Assembly (NCBI RefSeq): GCF_900637665.1
Contig: NZ_LR134386.1
Coordinates: forward strand, 2,100,501 to 2,164,500
DNA from: Chryseobacterium nakagawai
GTDB taxonomy: Bacteria; Bacteroidota; Bacteroidia; Flavobacteriales; Weeksellaceae
Length of the DNA: 64,000 nt
Direction: 5' to 3'
Part shown: positions 33,014 through 41,903 of the stretch, in pieces
How the letters are laid out: each line of letters begins with the position of its first letter
Numbering within the stretch: position 1 is the stretch's first letter
The notes under the pieces: model-generated
What the model saw: the letters and a program-made list of their open reading frames with translations, nothing else
Database searches by the model: none
Told to the model about the DNA's origin: nothing
Program-made: the position numbers and the translations under genes

Positions 33014-34192
33014 TTACAAATTTTTAAGATAGGTCTCCATATCCTTATCTCCACGCCCACTTAAGCAAATAACGACAATATCCTCTTTATTGAATTTTTT
33101 CTTGTCTAAAACTGCAAGAGCATGAGAACTTTCAAGAGCAGGAATAATTCCTTCCAGTTTGGTTAGTTCAAAAGCACATTTCAAGGCTTCATCATCATTA
33201 ATACTGAAAAACTCAGCTCTTTTTTCCTTGAATAAGTTCGCGTGAAAAGGTCCGATTCCTGGATAATCAAGCCCTGCAGAAATTGAATGAGGTTCAATGA
33301 CCTGACCATCTTCAGTTTGCATCACAAGACTTTTGCTTCCATGAAGTACCCCTAGCGTTCCTAAGAAGGTCGTGGCTGCGGATTTCCCAGAGTCCACTCC
33401 ATGACCTCCAGCTTCAGCAGCAATGATTTTTACCTCTTTTTCATCTACAAAATGGTAAAAAGTTCCGGCAGCATTGCTTCCACCACCTACACAAGCAATC
33501 ACATAATCTGGATTTTCTCTCCCGATTTTTTCTTTAAGTTGCTCCTTAATCTCTTTTGAAATGATGCTTTGAAATCTTGCTACAAGATCCGGGAAAGGGT
33601 GAGGCCCTACCACACTTCCAATCACATAATGAGTCGTAACAGGATTATTGATCCAATCTCTTAGAGCTTCATTGACTGCATCTTTCAGTGTTTTTGATCC
33701 TGAAGTGGCTGCTATAACCTCTGCACCCAGCATTTTCATTCTGGCTACATTGGGCGCCTGTCTTTGGATATCAATTTCTCCCATATATACGATACACTCA
33801 AGACCAAGCAAGGCACAGGCTGTTGCTGTTGCTACACCATGTTGTCCGGCTCCGGTTTCTGCAATAATCCTTGTTTTTCCAAGGCGTTTTGCCAGAAGAA
33901 CCTGTCCTAAAGCATTATTAATCTTGTGAGCTCCGGTATGGTTGAGATCTTCCCGTTTTAAATAGATCTGTGTATTGTATTTGTTACTTAAGTTTTTAGC
34001 AAAATACAACGGAGTTGCCCTGCCTACATAATTTTTAAGCAAATCCTGGTATTCATTCTGAAAGTCTTCCGACTCAATGATTTCAAGATAATTCTTTTGC
34101 AGTTCTTCTACATTCGGATAAAGCATTTCGGGGATAAAAGCTCCTCCAAATTCTCCATAATATCCATGTTCATCAGGGTTTTTATAATTCAT
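33014..34192 (-). CDS. trpB: Tryptophan synthase beta subunit TrpB
   Basis: A 392-residue PLP enzyme condensing indole with serine. [14 protein letters not shown] at the N-terminus, PLP Lys90 in [17 protein letters not shown], the [17 protein letters not shown] channel region, and GGGSNAAG phosphate-binding loop. It forms the alpha2-beta2 complex with TrpA encoded next. The GNAT gene ends 4 bp upstream, so the operon is tightly packed here. Confidence 0.96.
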   Translation of the reverse strand: MNYKNPDEHGYYGEFGGAFIPEMLYPNVEELQKNYLEIIESEDFQNEYQDLLKNYVGRATPLYFAKNLSNKYNTQIYLKREDLNHTGAHKINNALGQVLLAKRLGKTRIIAETGAGQHGVATATACALLGLECIVYMGEIDIQRQAPNVARMKMLGAEVIAATSGSKTLKDAVNEALRDWINNPVTTHYVIGSVVGPHPFPDLVARFQSIISKEIKEQLKEKIGRENPDYVIACVGGGSNAAGTFYHFVDEKEVKIIAAEAGGHGVDSGKSAATTFLGTLGVLHGSKSLVMQTEDGQVIEPHSISAGLDYPGIGPFHANLFKEKRAEFFSINDDEALKCAFELTKLEGIIPALESSHALAVLDKKKFNKEDIVVICLSGRGDKDMETYLKNL

Positions 34193-34196
34193 TTCT

Positions 34197-34742
34197 TTAT
34201 TCTTTAGTAATTAAATAAGCATTATTTTGTGGGCTCAATGTAGTGAGCTGTTCTTTTTCTTTTTGAGAGATATTAAATATTAAAATATCATCATCTTCCG
34301 AATTGATCCATTCCGAACCTGTATGTTCCTTAATAGCTTTTGCCTTATCATAAAGGATTTCAATACTACATTTTTCATAAAACGGACGAAGATCAGTATG
34401 GCAAAAACCAATGGTCTCCATTTTTCTTTGGGTAACATTTTCTTTAAAATATTCTAACAACTTTGCTCCATATCCTTTTTTTTGATGGGCAGCAACCAAT
34501 CCTACAACTTCTGCGAAAGGGTATTGTTCCCCAGAGATTTCCAGTGCAAAATCAAAATTAAGCCGGAGAACGGCCAGAATTTCAGAATGTAAATCCATGA
34601 GAAAATGAAACTCCGAATCTTTAAAAAAGGTACGGAAATAGGCAGGTTTCATCGTGTTCCATGCAGAAACATCCCAGAGCGGAAGAATATGTTCAATTTC
34701 TTTGTCTGTTATTTCGTTGGCTTGTTTAATCTGATATTTCAT
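34197..34742 (-). CDS. GNAT family N-acetyltransferase inside the trp operon
   Basis: A 181-residue GNAT-like protein. The acetyl-CoA site is visible as [20 protein letters not shown] (the pattern V-x-x-x-x-K-G-x-G-A); strand-rich flanks and [20 protein letters not shown] complete the fold. Substrate unknown. It is 4 bp upstream of trpB and downstream of the IS200-type element, so it is transcribed with the trp genes unless the element stops read-through. It may be an unrelated passenger. Confidence 0.75.
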   Translation of the reverse strand: MKYQIKQANEITDKEIEHILPLWDVSAWNTMKPAYFRTFFKDSEFHFLMDLHSEILAVLRLNFDFALEISGEQYPFAEVVGLVAAHQKKGYGAKLLEYFKENVTQRKMETIGFCHTDLRPFYEKCSIEILYDKAKAIKEHTGSEWINSEDDDILIFNISQKEKEQLTTLSPQNNAYLITKE

Positions 34743-34772
34743 AGTTTATTACATAATAATCAAAATTCATAA

Positions 34773-35409
34773 GGAGTTCCGAAGGGATGACTTAACCCTA
34801 GCAAAGGATAAAATCCTTAGCCATAATCATTGCATCTAATCCCATAAAAATTTTTCATCATAATCCATTTTATGTTTTTCCAATATCTCCACAAGTTCAT
34901 TTTTAAAATCCTGTTTTTGATGATGCTGGCGTTGATTTTTAATATATTTTGACACAATGTGAACATCTTTTCCACCTACTGAAAACGCACCATAACCATC
35001 CTGCCAAAAGAAATTCTCATATTTCCTGCCTTTTGTTTTGATCCATTTTGAGGAATGTGCCTTTATTTCCTGAACCAATTTCATTAATGCAATTTTCCTG
35101 GACAATCTACAAAGAATGTGAATATGATTGTCTGTTCCGCCAATCTGTAATGCATAGCTTTCAAAATCTTTACATAATGTAGCAATGTAGGCGTACAATT
35201 CATTTTCTATGTTTTCATCTATAAAATCATTCCGGTATTTTGTACTGAATACGATATGAATGTAATTTTTGACTAATGATTGTGGCATTTGTGTGTTTTT
35301 TGGTGGTTGGTATTTATGTTGTCATGAATGGGTTTGTCATTGATATATTGGTTGTTAATATTGATTGGAATGTTTCCAATTCTGGGTTAAATCGTCCCGT
35401 TGGGACTCT
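34773..35409 (-). mobile_element. IS200/IS605-type element flanked by inverted REP-like repeats
   Basis: A single HUH/Y1 transposase gene lies between two inverted 26-bp sequences, 34773-34798 and 35384-35409, that match at 20 of 26 positions when one is reverse-complemented. Each contains a small hairpin such as GTCCCGTTGGGAC (35394-35406). Further hairpins inside the ends: AAGGAT-AAA-ATCCTT (34804-34818) and ATTGGAA-TGT-TTCCAAT (35364-35380). It sits between trpF and the GNAT gene within the trp operon. Exact ends not proven. Confidence 0.6.
34836..35288 (-). CDS. IS200/IS605-type transposase (Y1 HUH, TnpA)
   Basis: A 150-residue Y1 transposase. N-terminal KNYIHIVFSTKYRNDFID, the HUH motif as HIHIL in GTDNHIHILCRLS, MKLVQEIKAHSSKWIKTKG, WQDGYGAFSVGG, and the catalytic Tyr in HIVSKYIKNQRQHH. 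These cut and rejoin single-stranded DNA at hairpin ends. The frame is intact, so the enzyme may be active. No TnpB or IscB gene accompanies it. Flanking inverted repeats make it look like a REP-associated type as well. Confidence 0.92.
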   Translation of the reverse strand: MPQSLVKNYIHIVFSTKYRNDFIDENIENELYAYIATLCKDFESYALQIGGTDNHIHILCRLSRKIALMKLVQEIKAHSSKWIKTKGRKYENFFWQDGYGAFSVGGKDVHIVSKYIKNQRQHHQKQDFKNELVEILEKHKMDYDEKFLWD

Positions 35410-36097
35410 TTGGAATGATGGTTTTAAATTTTTTAATCCTGTTTACATCCTTATCACCCGGAGCTATCTCAAATTTTGAATTAATATCTAAGGCAAATGG
35501 CTTCTGTTTTAATCCTTCCATATTCTTGATATTCTCTTCTGAAATACCACCACTCAGGAAATAGGGTAGTGGAATATCAAAGTCATTTAATAAATTCCAG
35601 TCAAATAGTTGACCTGTTCCTCCAAATGCCTTGCTGTCTGTGTCAAACAGGTAGAAGTTGATAGGTTGTAGGTTGTAGGTCGCCGGATTATCATTGAAGA
35701 TCTTTGCTATTTTCTCTTTGTTTTCAGCTGTATTATTTCCGATTCTTATCACTTTGATGATTTTAACATCTGGGTTCAGTTGTTTTCTTAGTTCAGTAAT
35801 TAGGCTGTCATCCTCATCACCATGCAATTGAATCAAATTAAGCTTTCCTTTTTCAGCTATTTCAACAATGGTTTCAATTTTTTCATTGACAAAAACCCCA
35901 ACTTTTTCCTGATGATTAATCTGTGCAATATCTTCAATGCTCAAATGATTCAGAACATATCGTGGCGATTTTTCGTAAAAAATAAAGCCTAAGAAATCTG
36001 TATTGATGTCAATTAATTCCTGTATCTGGTCGAGATTTGTCAGACCACAGACTTTAAGGGCAGGAGAGGTGTAATGGGTTGCTTGCTGTTGGTTCAT
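35387..36097 (-). CDS. trpF: Phosphoribosylanthranilate isomerase TrpF
   Basis: A 236-residue TIM-barrel isomerase: KVCGLTNLDQIQELIDI, GFIFYEKSPRYV, VGVFVNE, NLIQLHGDEDDSLI, FGGTGQLFDW and FLSGGISEENI. It converts phosphoribosylanthranilate to carboxyphenylaminodeoxyribulose phosphate. The ATG at 36097 (MNQQQATHYTS) is preferred: the frame before it, up to a TTG at 36166, is low-complexity TTTGAAAAT repeat. The final residues KSPNGTI and the stop codon lie inside the right inverted repeat of the adjacent IS element, so the natural C-terminus has been replaced. Confidence 0.9.
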   Translation of the reverse strand: MNQQQATHYTSPALKVCGLTNLDQIQELIDINTDFLGFIFYEKSPRYVLNHLSIEDIAQINHQEKVGVFVNEKIETIVEIAEKGKLNLIQLHGDEDDSLITELRKQLNPDVKIIKVIRIGNNTAENKEKIAKIFNDNPATYNLQPINFYLFDTDSKAFGGTGQLFDWNLLNDFDIPLPYFLSGGISEENIKNMEGLKQKPFALDINSKFEIAPGDKDVNRIKKFKTIIPKSPNGTI

Positions 36098-36176
36098 GAT
36101 AGTTATAGACTTTTGATTATCCAGAGTGAAATCCATTTTCAAATTTTCAAATTGACACATTTTCAAATTAGTAAAG
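36098..36176. repeat. Degenerate TTTGAAAAT-type repeat between trpC and trpF
   Basis: On the minus strand TTTGAAAA occurs three times (once in the trpC stop region, then twice), giving a spacer unlike the flanking genes. Similar spacers are common in this genus as I recall; not searched. Confidence 0.4.
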
Positions 36177-36936
36177 AAAACTCTTCAAATGCTTTTGCCG
36201 GATCTGTATTCCTCATAAAATATTCTCCCATCAGAAAACCATCAAACCCTTTTTCCTTTAAATATTTAAAATCTTCAAGATTATAAATCCCGCTTTCTGC
36301 AATAGATAAAGTGTCTTTAGGAAGTTGATCTTTTAGCTGGACAGAATGCTGTAAATCAACTTTGAAATCCTTTAAATTTCTGTTATTAATTCCGACTAAA
36401 TCAATGTTAGAATTAAAATGTTTCAGTTCCTCTTCCGTATGAATTTCCAATAAAACTTCCAGATCCAATTCATGAGCCAATTCTGTAAACTCCTGAACCT
36501 GATTAGGAGAAAGACAGGCTGCTATCAGTAAAATAACATCAGCTCCCATGCTTTTGGCCTCATAAAACTGGTATTCATCAACCATGAAATCTTTTCGTAA
36601 AATTGGTACGTTAAGATGATTTCTTACAGCCAGAATATCATTAGAACTTCCTCCAAAAAAGTCATTATCTGTAAGAATGGAAATCCCACTTGCTCCAAAG
36701 TTCTCATAAGCAGAAGTAACTTCTAAAGGCTGAACTTTATCATTGATGATTCCTTTTGACGGAGATTGCCTTTTAAACTCAGCAATAATTCCGCTTTTAT
36801 TTCTAATGGATTCTTTTAATGAAGAGCTCTTTCTTCCAAAAAATGCTGTATTTTTTAACTGATCGATGGAAATAGTAGCCTTTGAAACCAAAATCTCTTC
36901 TTTTTTTCTTTCAATAATTTTATCTAGTATGGTCAT
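36163..36936 (-). CDS. trpC: Indole-3-glycerol phosphate synthase TrpC
   Basis: A 257-residue TIM-barrel enzyme closing the indole ring. SGIIAEFKRQSPSKGIIND carries the catalytic Lys, ISILTDNDFFGGS and VPILRKDFMVDEYQFYEAKS the second catalytic Lys, LVGINNRNLKDFKVDLQ and IAESGIYNLEDF the Glu and Ser at the substrate site. Encoded separately from TrpF, unlike the fused E. coli protein. It starts 45 bp after trpD and stops before the TTTGAAAAT spacer leading to trpF. Confidence 0.96.
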   Translation of the reverse strand: MTILDKIIERKKEEILVSKATISIDQLKNTAFFGRKSSSLKESIRNKSGIIAEFKRQSPSKGIINDKVQPLEVTSAYENFGASGISILTDNDFFGGSSNDILAVRNHLNVPILRKDFMVDEYQFYEAKSMGADVILLIAACLSPNQVQEFTELAHELDLEVLLEIHTEEELKHFNSNIDLVGINNRNLKDFKVDLQHSVQLKDQLPKDTLSIAESGIYNLEDFKYLKEKGFDGFLMGEYFMRNTDPAKAFEEFSLLI

Positions 36937-36980
36937 GAGTAAAGATTAGAAATTAGAATGTTATTAGGTAAATTAAACTC

Positions 36981-38012
36981 TTAATTAATTAAAAGATCGA
37001 ATGTTTTTAATGCTTTTCCACTTTCTAAGCTTTCCTTAGCCAACATAAGACAGTCGTCATACGTCCCGAATTTATGAGTATGATAAAGTGCTATGGATGC
37101 ATTGGCTAAAACCACGGAGTTTTGTTGTTCCGTTCCTTTTCCTTCCAGAATATTCATGAAAATTTTTGCGGTTTCCTGAATGGTGTTTCCGGCCTTAATA
37201 TCTTCTAAGGTTACAGGATTGAATCCTAAATCTTCTGCAGAATAGATTTCTTCACCTTTTTTGGTGATGATTTTGCTGTCATGGGTAAGGCTGATCTCAT
37301 CATAACCATCCAATCCATGAACTAAAATAAAATCCTTTTCCTCTTTTTGTAAAAGATATTGATAAATTCTTGCAATTTCCAGGTTATATACTCCAATCAT
37401 GGAATATTGAGGTTTTGCAGGGTTTACCAAAGGACCCAGAAGATTAAAGAACGTTCTTAATCCAAGGGATTTTCTCAATAATCCAACGGATTGAAGAGCA
37501 GGGTGGAAGTAAGGGGCATGTAAAAAGCAGATATTCGCTCTTTCAAGATCTTCATTCAGCTGCTCTGAACTGTTCTTGAACTGATATCCAAGTTCTTCCA
37601 GTACATTGGATGAGCCTGTAGTGGTTGAAGCCCCATAATTTCCGTGTTTTGTTACCTTCTGCCCGGCTCCGGCCACCACAAAGCTGGCCAATGTTGATAT
37701 ATTGATTGTGTTTTTTCCGTCACCTCCCGTTCCTACGATATCAATGGCATCACTGGAATCAATATGGATAGGAACCGCCATCTGCAACAGGGCTTCTCTA
37801 AAGCCTTCCAATTCTTTTAATGTGATATTTCGCATCAGAAAAACACTGATGAAGGCCGTAACTTCTGCTGCATTGAACTTGTTCTGAGCAATTTCAATCA
37901 TCATGGCCTTGGCCTCAGACTTTGATAAGGTATTGTGATTGAACAGGTATTGCAATATTTCTTTCATTTGAGGAGTTTTTATGATGGATGGATCTTGTGT
38001 TGTTGTTTTCAT
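36981..38012 (-). CDS. trpD: Anthranilate phosphoribosyltransferase TrpD
   Basis: A 343-residue enzyme transferring phosphoribose from PRPP to anthranilate. The glycine-rich PRPP motif VGTGGDGKNTINISTLASF, then KHGNYGASTTTGSSNVLEEL and LGPLVNPAKPQ are unmistakable. Not fused to TrpG. It lies 23 bp after trpG. The N-terminal ATG gives a 15-residue leader before the helical domain; an internal Met at residue 16 (MKEILQYLFN) is an alternative start. Confidence 0.95.
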   Translation of the reverse strand: MKTTTQDPSIIKTPQMKEILQYLFNHNTLSKSEAKAMMIEIAQNKFNAAEVTAFISVFLMRNITLKELEGFREALLQMAVPIHIDSSDAIDIVGTGGDGKNTINISTLASFVVAGAGQKVTKHGNYGASTTTGSSNVLEELGYQFKNSSEQLNEDLERANICFLHAPYFHPALQSVGLLRKSLGLRTFFNLLGPLVNPAKPQYSMIGVYNLEIARIYQYLLQKEEKDFILVHGLDGYDEISLTHDSKIITKKGEEIYSAEDLGFNPVTLEDIKAGNTIQETAKIFMNILEGKGTEQQNSVVLANASIALYHTHKFGTYDDCLMLAKESLESGKALKTFDLLIN

Positions 38013-38035
38013 ACTTGGCTTACTTCATTAAACTT

Positions 38036-38638
38036 TTACTGATTTAAAAAGTTTCGGATGATTACCTCTCCGTCAGGAGTTAAAATACTTTCGGGATGAA
38101 ACTGTACTCCATGTACATCATAGGTTTTATGCTGAAGGGCCATTATCATTCCGTCTTTATCAACTGCTGTAACTTCCAATTCATTGGGGAAGTTTTCAGG
38201 ATTAACAGCCCAGCTGTGGTATCTTCCTACTTCAAGCCCTGATGCTAGATCTTTAAAAAGTTTGGTGTTTTGCTTTACCAAATCAGTAGTGGTAGCCACT
38301 CCGTGGAAAATTTCAGTCAGATTGATTAGATTTCCACCAAAAGCTTCTGCAATGGCCTGCTGTCCCAAACACACACCTAAAATACTTTTAGTAGAAGCAT
38401 ATTCTTTAATAAGTTCCAGTAAAATTCCTGCCTCTTCCGGAATTCCAGGTCCTGGAGAAAGAATGATTTTATCGTATTTTCCGACTTCTTCCAAAGTGAT
38501 CTGGTCATTTCTTACCACATCTACCTTCTGATTCAGGATTCTTTCGATGATCTGAACAAGGTTATAAGTAAAGCTGTCATAGTTATCAAAAACGAGAACC
38601 TTAAGCGGTGATTGTTGAGTATTGATATTGTTATTCAT
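38036..38638 (-). CDS. trpG: Anthranilate synthase component II (glutamine amidotransferase) TrpG
   Basis: A 200-residue class I glutamine amidotransferase providing ammonia to TrpE. VLVFDNYDSFTYNL, ILSPGPGIPEEAG, the nucleophile Cys in GVCLGQQAIAEAFGG, and the His-Glu pair in GVQFHPESILTPDG. Could also serve as PabA, but its place between trpE and trpD assigns it to tryptophan. The ATG 14 residues before VLVFDN is used. Confidence 0.95.
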   Translation of the reverse strand: MNNNINTQQSPLKVLVFDNYDSFTYNLVQIIERILNQKVDVVRNDQITLEEVGKYDKIILSPGPGIPEEAGILLELIKEYASTKSILGVCLGQQAIAEAFGGNLINLTEIFHGVATTTDLVKQNTKLFKDLASGLEVGRYHSWAVNPENFPNELEVTAVDKDGMIMALQHKTYDVHGVQFHPESILTPDGEVIIRNFLNQ

Positions 38639-38673
38639 TTCTTTTTTGTTGAAGGTTAATTGATTTTTGATGT

Positions 38674-40101
38674 TTAGCTTTCTACGACAATTTTTTCTGC
38701 CTTTTCTACTGCTTTTTTTAGGGCATTTAATTTGTTATTGACTTCCTGCAACTCATTTTCAGGGACAGATTTTGCAACAAGACCGGCTCCTGCCTGATAA
38801 TATAGTGTATTGTTTTTGCTTAAAAAGGTTCTGATCATAATGGCTTGATTGCAGGTTCCGTTTAATCCGACAATCCCTATACAACCTCCGTAATACCCAC
38901 GGGAATCTTTTTCATATTGATTAATGAGTTGAAGAGCTTTATGTTTTGGGGCTCCGCTTAAGGTTCCCTGAGGGAAAGTGGCAGAGATCATGTCTAGAGG
39001 ATTGATTTGCTGGGGAAGGTCTGCAGTTACTTCACTTACCATGTGGATGACGTGAGAGAAAAGCTGAATTTCTTTAAGTTTAGTCACTGTTACATTTTTA
39101 CCCAGCTTTCCAAGATCGTTACGAGCTAGATCTACCAGCATTGTGTGTTCAGCATTTTCTTTAGGATCATTCTTTAAGACTTCAATAGCTTGAAGGTCTG
39201 TTTCTAAATTCCCGGTTCTTTTGGAAGTTCCGGCAATCGGATGAATAATAGCTTTGTTGTCTTTAATGATTAACTGGCTTTCAGGACTTGATCCGAATAG
39301 TTTATAGTTTCCATAATCAAAATAAAATAGGTAAGGAGAAGGGTTGATGTTTCTTAAAGCACGGTAAACATTGAATTCATCACCTTTGAATTTCTGCTCA
39401 AATCTTCTGCTCAGTACCAATTGGAATACATCACCTCTCATACAGTGTTTCTGAGCTGTTTTTACCAATTCGATATAATCTTCATCAGTAATGTTGGACG
39501 TTTCCTGACCGTTTTTTTCAAATGGATAGACTGGGGTATTTTGATTTTTGATGAGGTTTTCTAAAAGATGTAGTTCAGATTTTACACCATCCATTTGGTT
39601 TTCAATAATATGCATTTCATCATTGAAGTGATTGATGGCAATTACATATTGGTATAATCTATATCTCAGAATTGGAATTTCTACTTCCGGACTTTGTGCT
39701 TTTAAATTGATGTTTTCAAAAAACTGTACCGCTTCAAAGCTTGTATATCCGAAAAGGCTCTGTGCAGTTTGTTCAATAGGATCATTGGTTTTTTCACAAT
39801 CAAAAATAGTACGGAACTCTTCAAATATCTCAGAGATATTGCGCTCCATAATGAATTGCTTTAGCGGAGCAGAGTCAGGAAGCTTGATTTCAAATTCATT
39901 TAAGTTTTTCACTTCAATTCCTGCAACGGCATTGATCGCTATAAAGGAAAAATTGTTATCAATACTTTTTGAATCTGAGCTTTCCAGAAGGATCGTGTCT
40001 CTGAATTTGTCTCTGATCTTAAGATAAATATTCATTGGAGTATGAAGATCTCCAAGAGTTTTTTTCGAAACGGTTTTTATTTTGATTTTTTGTGTAAACA
40101 T
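38674..40101 (-). CDS. trpE: Anthranilate synthase component I TrpE
   Basis: A 475-residue chorismate-binding enzyme that makes anthranilate. The C-terminal catalytic domain has GDVFQLVLSRRFEQKFKGD, PSPYLFYFDYGNYKLFGSSP, HPIAGTSKRTGN, EHTMLVDLARNDLGK and FPQGTLSGAPKHKALQLI. The N-terminal regulatory half has LLESSDSKS near residue 40, comparable to the LLES element of the tryptophan feedback site. First structural gene of the operon, downstream of the leader peptide and attenuator. Feedback inhibition by tryptophan is expected. Confidence 0.96.
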   Translation of the reverse strand: MFTQKIKIKTVSKKTLGDLHTPMNIYLKIRDKFRDTILLESSDSKSIDNNFSFIAINAVAGIEVKNLNEFEIKLPDSAPLKQFIMERNISEIFEEFRTIFDCEKTNDPIEQTAQSLFGYTSFEAVQFFENINLKAQSPEVEIPILRYRLYQYVIAINHFNDEMHIIENQMDGVKSELHLLENLIKNQNTPVYPFEKNGQETSNITDEDYIELVKTAQKHCMRGDVFQLVLSRRFEQKFKGDEFNVYRALRNINPSPYLFYFDYGNYKLFGSSPESQLIIKDNKAIIHPIAGTSKRTGNLETDLQAIEVLKNDPKENAEHTMLVDLARNDLGKLGKNVTVTKLKEIQLFSHVIHMVSEVTADLPQQINPLDMISATFPQGTLSGAPKHKALQLINQYEKDSRGYYGGCIGIVGLNGTCNQAIMIRTFLSKNNTLYYQAGAGLVAKSVPENELQEVNNKLNALKKAVEKAEKIVVES

Positions 40102-40137
40102 CTGCTGTTTTATTTTTTTAGATTGTAGGAATAAAAA

Positions 40138-40166
40138 AAGGCTTTAACGGTATCCGTCAAAGCCTT
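40138..40166 (-). terminator. trp attenuator terminator
   Basis: On the minus strand, GGCUUUGACGG pairs with CCGUUAAAGCC (40140-40150 with 40154-40164, one G-U) around ATA, followed by seven U. It lies between trpL and trpE, 36 bases upstream of the trpE start, and is the expected target of leader-peptide attenuation. Confidence 0.85.
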
Positions 40167-40202
40167 ATATTGTGTATTGTTTTACTTATATCTGCTGTTT
40201 GT

Positions 40203-40271
40203 TTAGCAACATGACAATAACTTCAGACCCGACGAAGAGTTTGAAAGCCACCACCAAATATTGTTGCTCAT
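40203..40271 (-). CDS. trpL: trp leader peptide with three consecutive Trp codons
   Basis: A 22-residue ORF reading MSNNIWWWLSNSSSGLKLLS and ending CC, with Trp at positions 6-8. It begins 14 bases after the -7 box and is followed by the terminator hairpin, then trpE. When charged tRNA-Trp is scarce the ribosome should stall at the Trp codons and let transcription continue. Too short for routine gene calls. Confidence 0.85.
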   Translation of the reverse strand: MSNNIWWWLSNSSSGLKLLSCC

Positions 40272-40285
40272 TGTAAACATTGGGA

Positions 40286-40318
40286 CAAATGTAGAAATTT
40301 TTTTAATACAAAAAACAA
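40286..40318 (-). promoter_or_regulatory. trp operon promoter
   Basis: Minus-strand -7 box TACATTTG (40286-40293) with a TTG at 40316-40318, spacing 22 bp. It drives trpL-trpE and the following genes. Confidence 0.65.
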
Positions 40319-40357
40319 AAAATTCAAAAAAATAAAAAACTTAATATTAAAGTAATT

Positions 40358-41002
40358 CTATTTCAGTTGTTTAAGTTCTTCTTTGAGCGCTTCCAGCTTT
40401 ATTTTATAACTTTCCTCATCATAAGATACCGTATAACCTTCCAATGCTTTGATATATTCTGCAATGAACTCTTTATTGGTTCTGTCTGCTTCATATTTAA
40501 TTCTTGCAGAGTTTACCGGAGCCAGTTTTGAGTATTTAAGGACTGCTTTTCCTTCCTCGGACTGATTATAAAGAATAACGATATTTTTTTCGTATCCCGG
40601 AATGTATTTTACAGGAAAAGGAATCTCTACTGGAGGGATTCTGATGGTATTTTCAATAGGATAGATCGTTGCGCTTGTAGTAGAAAAAAACGTTGATACA
40701 TATTTCCCATCCTGTTTTTTAACAACTGCCTCATAATCGTGAATGTACATGTCATTTAATGTAGAATTGGTTTCTACATCGGAAGTAATAATAGCGGTAC
40801 TTTCTATACCATATTGATTCAGAAACCAGGCATTTAGAAACTGTCCGCAAAATCCATTTAAAATAGAGAGAGGAATTGCCAGAATTAAAAACCATGCTTT
40901 TTTAGTGAGATAGGATAGTAATCCAAAAATCAGAAAAAGAAGGATCACCGTATAAAAGCCGTGATGGCTGGTGAAAAACAGTATTTTCGAAATTAAAACC
41001 AT
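40358..41002 (-). CDS. Hypothetical membrane-anchored protein
   Basis: A 214-residue protein with two N-terminal hydrophobic segments (about residues 15-32 and 35-55) and a soluble C-terminal portion of about 155 residues ending in a charged helix (YKIKLEALKEELKQLK). The part after the membrane region, ESTAIITSDVETNSTLND, has beta strands like a DUF3592-type module, but the match is weak. No function is assigned. It lies upstream of the trp promoter on the same strand but is separated from it, so it is not part of the trp operon. Confidence 0.6.
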   Translation of the reverse strand: MVLISKILFFTSHHGFYTVILLFLIFGLLSYLTKKAWFLILAIPLSILNGFCGQFLNAWFLNQYGIESTAIITSDVETNSTLNDMYIHDYEAVVKKQDGKYVSTFFSTTSATIYPIENTIRIPPVEIPFPVKYIPGYEKNIVILYNQSEEGKAVLKYSKLAPVNSARIKYEADRTNKEFIAEYIKALEGYTVSYDEESYKIKLEALKEELKQLK

Positions 41003-41117
41003 AACTTTTATCTTATCATCAGAAATCTATTTAAAATTATAAAAAAAATTAAGAGTACAATGGATATTTTTAAGTTAAGATAATGGAAATCAATTTGTAA
41101 AAGTAAATAGCCTATAA

Positions 41118-41244
41118 CACTAAGTTCACAATGAGCTTACATCAAAGCAATAAGCAGTTCAGAAAAGTATTTAATTTAGAAAGATACTATTTCTTGGCTG
41201 AGCGAAATGATTCTGTAATCAGAAAGACTCCTGTGAACTTAGTG
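41118..41244. repeat. 127-bp element bounded by 13-bp inverted repeats
   Basis: CACTAAGTTCACA (41118-41130) and its perfect complement TGTGAACTTAGTG (41232-41244) bound a non-coding segment, in a MITE-like arrangement. No ORF inside. Confidence 0.45.
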
Positions 41245-41253
41245 GCTTTTAAT

Positions 41254-41710
41254 TTAATGGACCGGTTCTGAAATAGGTATATCGGGAGATCCACTGTAGA
41301 AGACAATTAACGTTGCTCCTTTATCTCCGGTTTTGCCTCTGTGGGCAATGTTCACCATTTCCGGAAGTACTTCGCCTTGTCTTATCCATTGTGTTTTACC
41401 ATCTTCCTTCTTTTCAATCTGAATTTCACCTTTTTCTATATAGGCTGCGTTAATCACCGGATGTTTGTGCCAGTCTAAAGCTTTATTGAGGTGGGACGAA
41501 AATTTTAAGTACAGAAATTTCAGGTTGTCCACTCGGATAGTTGGGGTACAATGTTCCTTCCCATGATTTTGTCGTTTTTAATAAGGTTACGGATTCTATT
41601 TTATCAGAATATTCAGAGGATTGAATATCTGATGAAGAATTGTCACAAGACAATGAAAGGGCAGTGAGTGCAGCAAAAAGAGCTGTACTCAATAAATTCT
41701 TTTTAGTCAT
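41254..41710 (-). pseudogene. Cupin-domain lipoprotein, frameshifted
   Basis: The first frame (41483-41710) has a lipoprotein signal (LFAALTALSLSC) and runs through LYPNYPSGQPEISVLKIFVP to a premature stop. The second frame (41254 to about 41510) continues with HLNKALDWHKHPVINAAYIE, GEIQIEKKEDGKTQW and LIVFYSGSPDIPIS, a cupin barrel with the HxH metal motif. Together they give one protein of about 150 residues broken by a one-base change near CCCACC (about 41490-41500). Real mutation, phase variation or sequencing error cannot be told apart here. Confidence 0.7.
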
Positions 41711-41794
41711 AAGTTCAAATTAATAGTTATGTTTTGGTGTAAACAATTAATATCACAAAAGTAATAAGTGAATTTAAATTTCCCTAGTGTTTGA

Positions 41795-41826
<32 letters not shown>

Positions 41827-41903
41827 GTGTTGAATTAAGTATTGCTTTTTAAAAATATTATTCAAAGAAAACATTTGTCATAAGCTGAAACGTTTATTTT
41901 TTA

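Noticed and set aside
40138..40166. Hairpin before trpE as a repeat or IS end
   Set aside because: Followed by a U run and preceded by a Trp-rich leader ORF; it fits an attenuator better.
41483..41532. Programmed frameshifting in the cupin gene
   Set aside because: The shift sits at a CCC tract without a known slippery site or downstream structure; a mutation or sequencing error is simpler.
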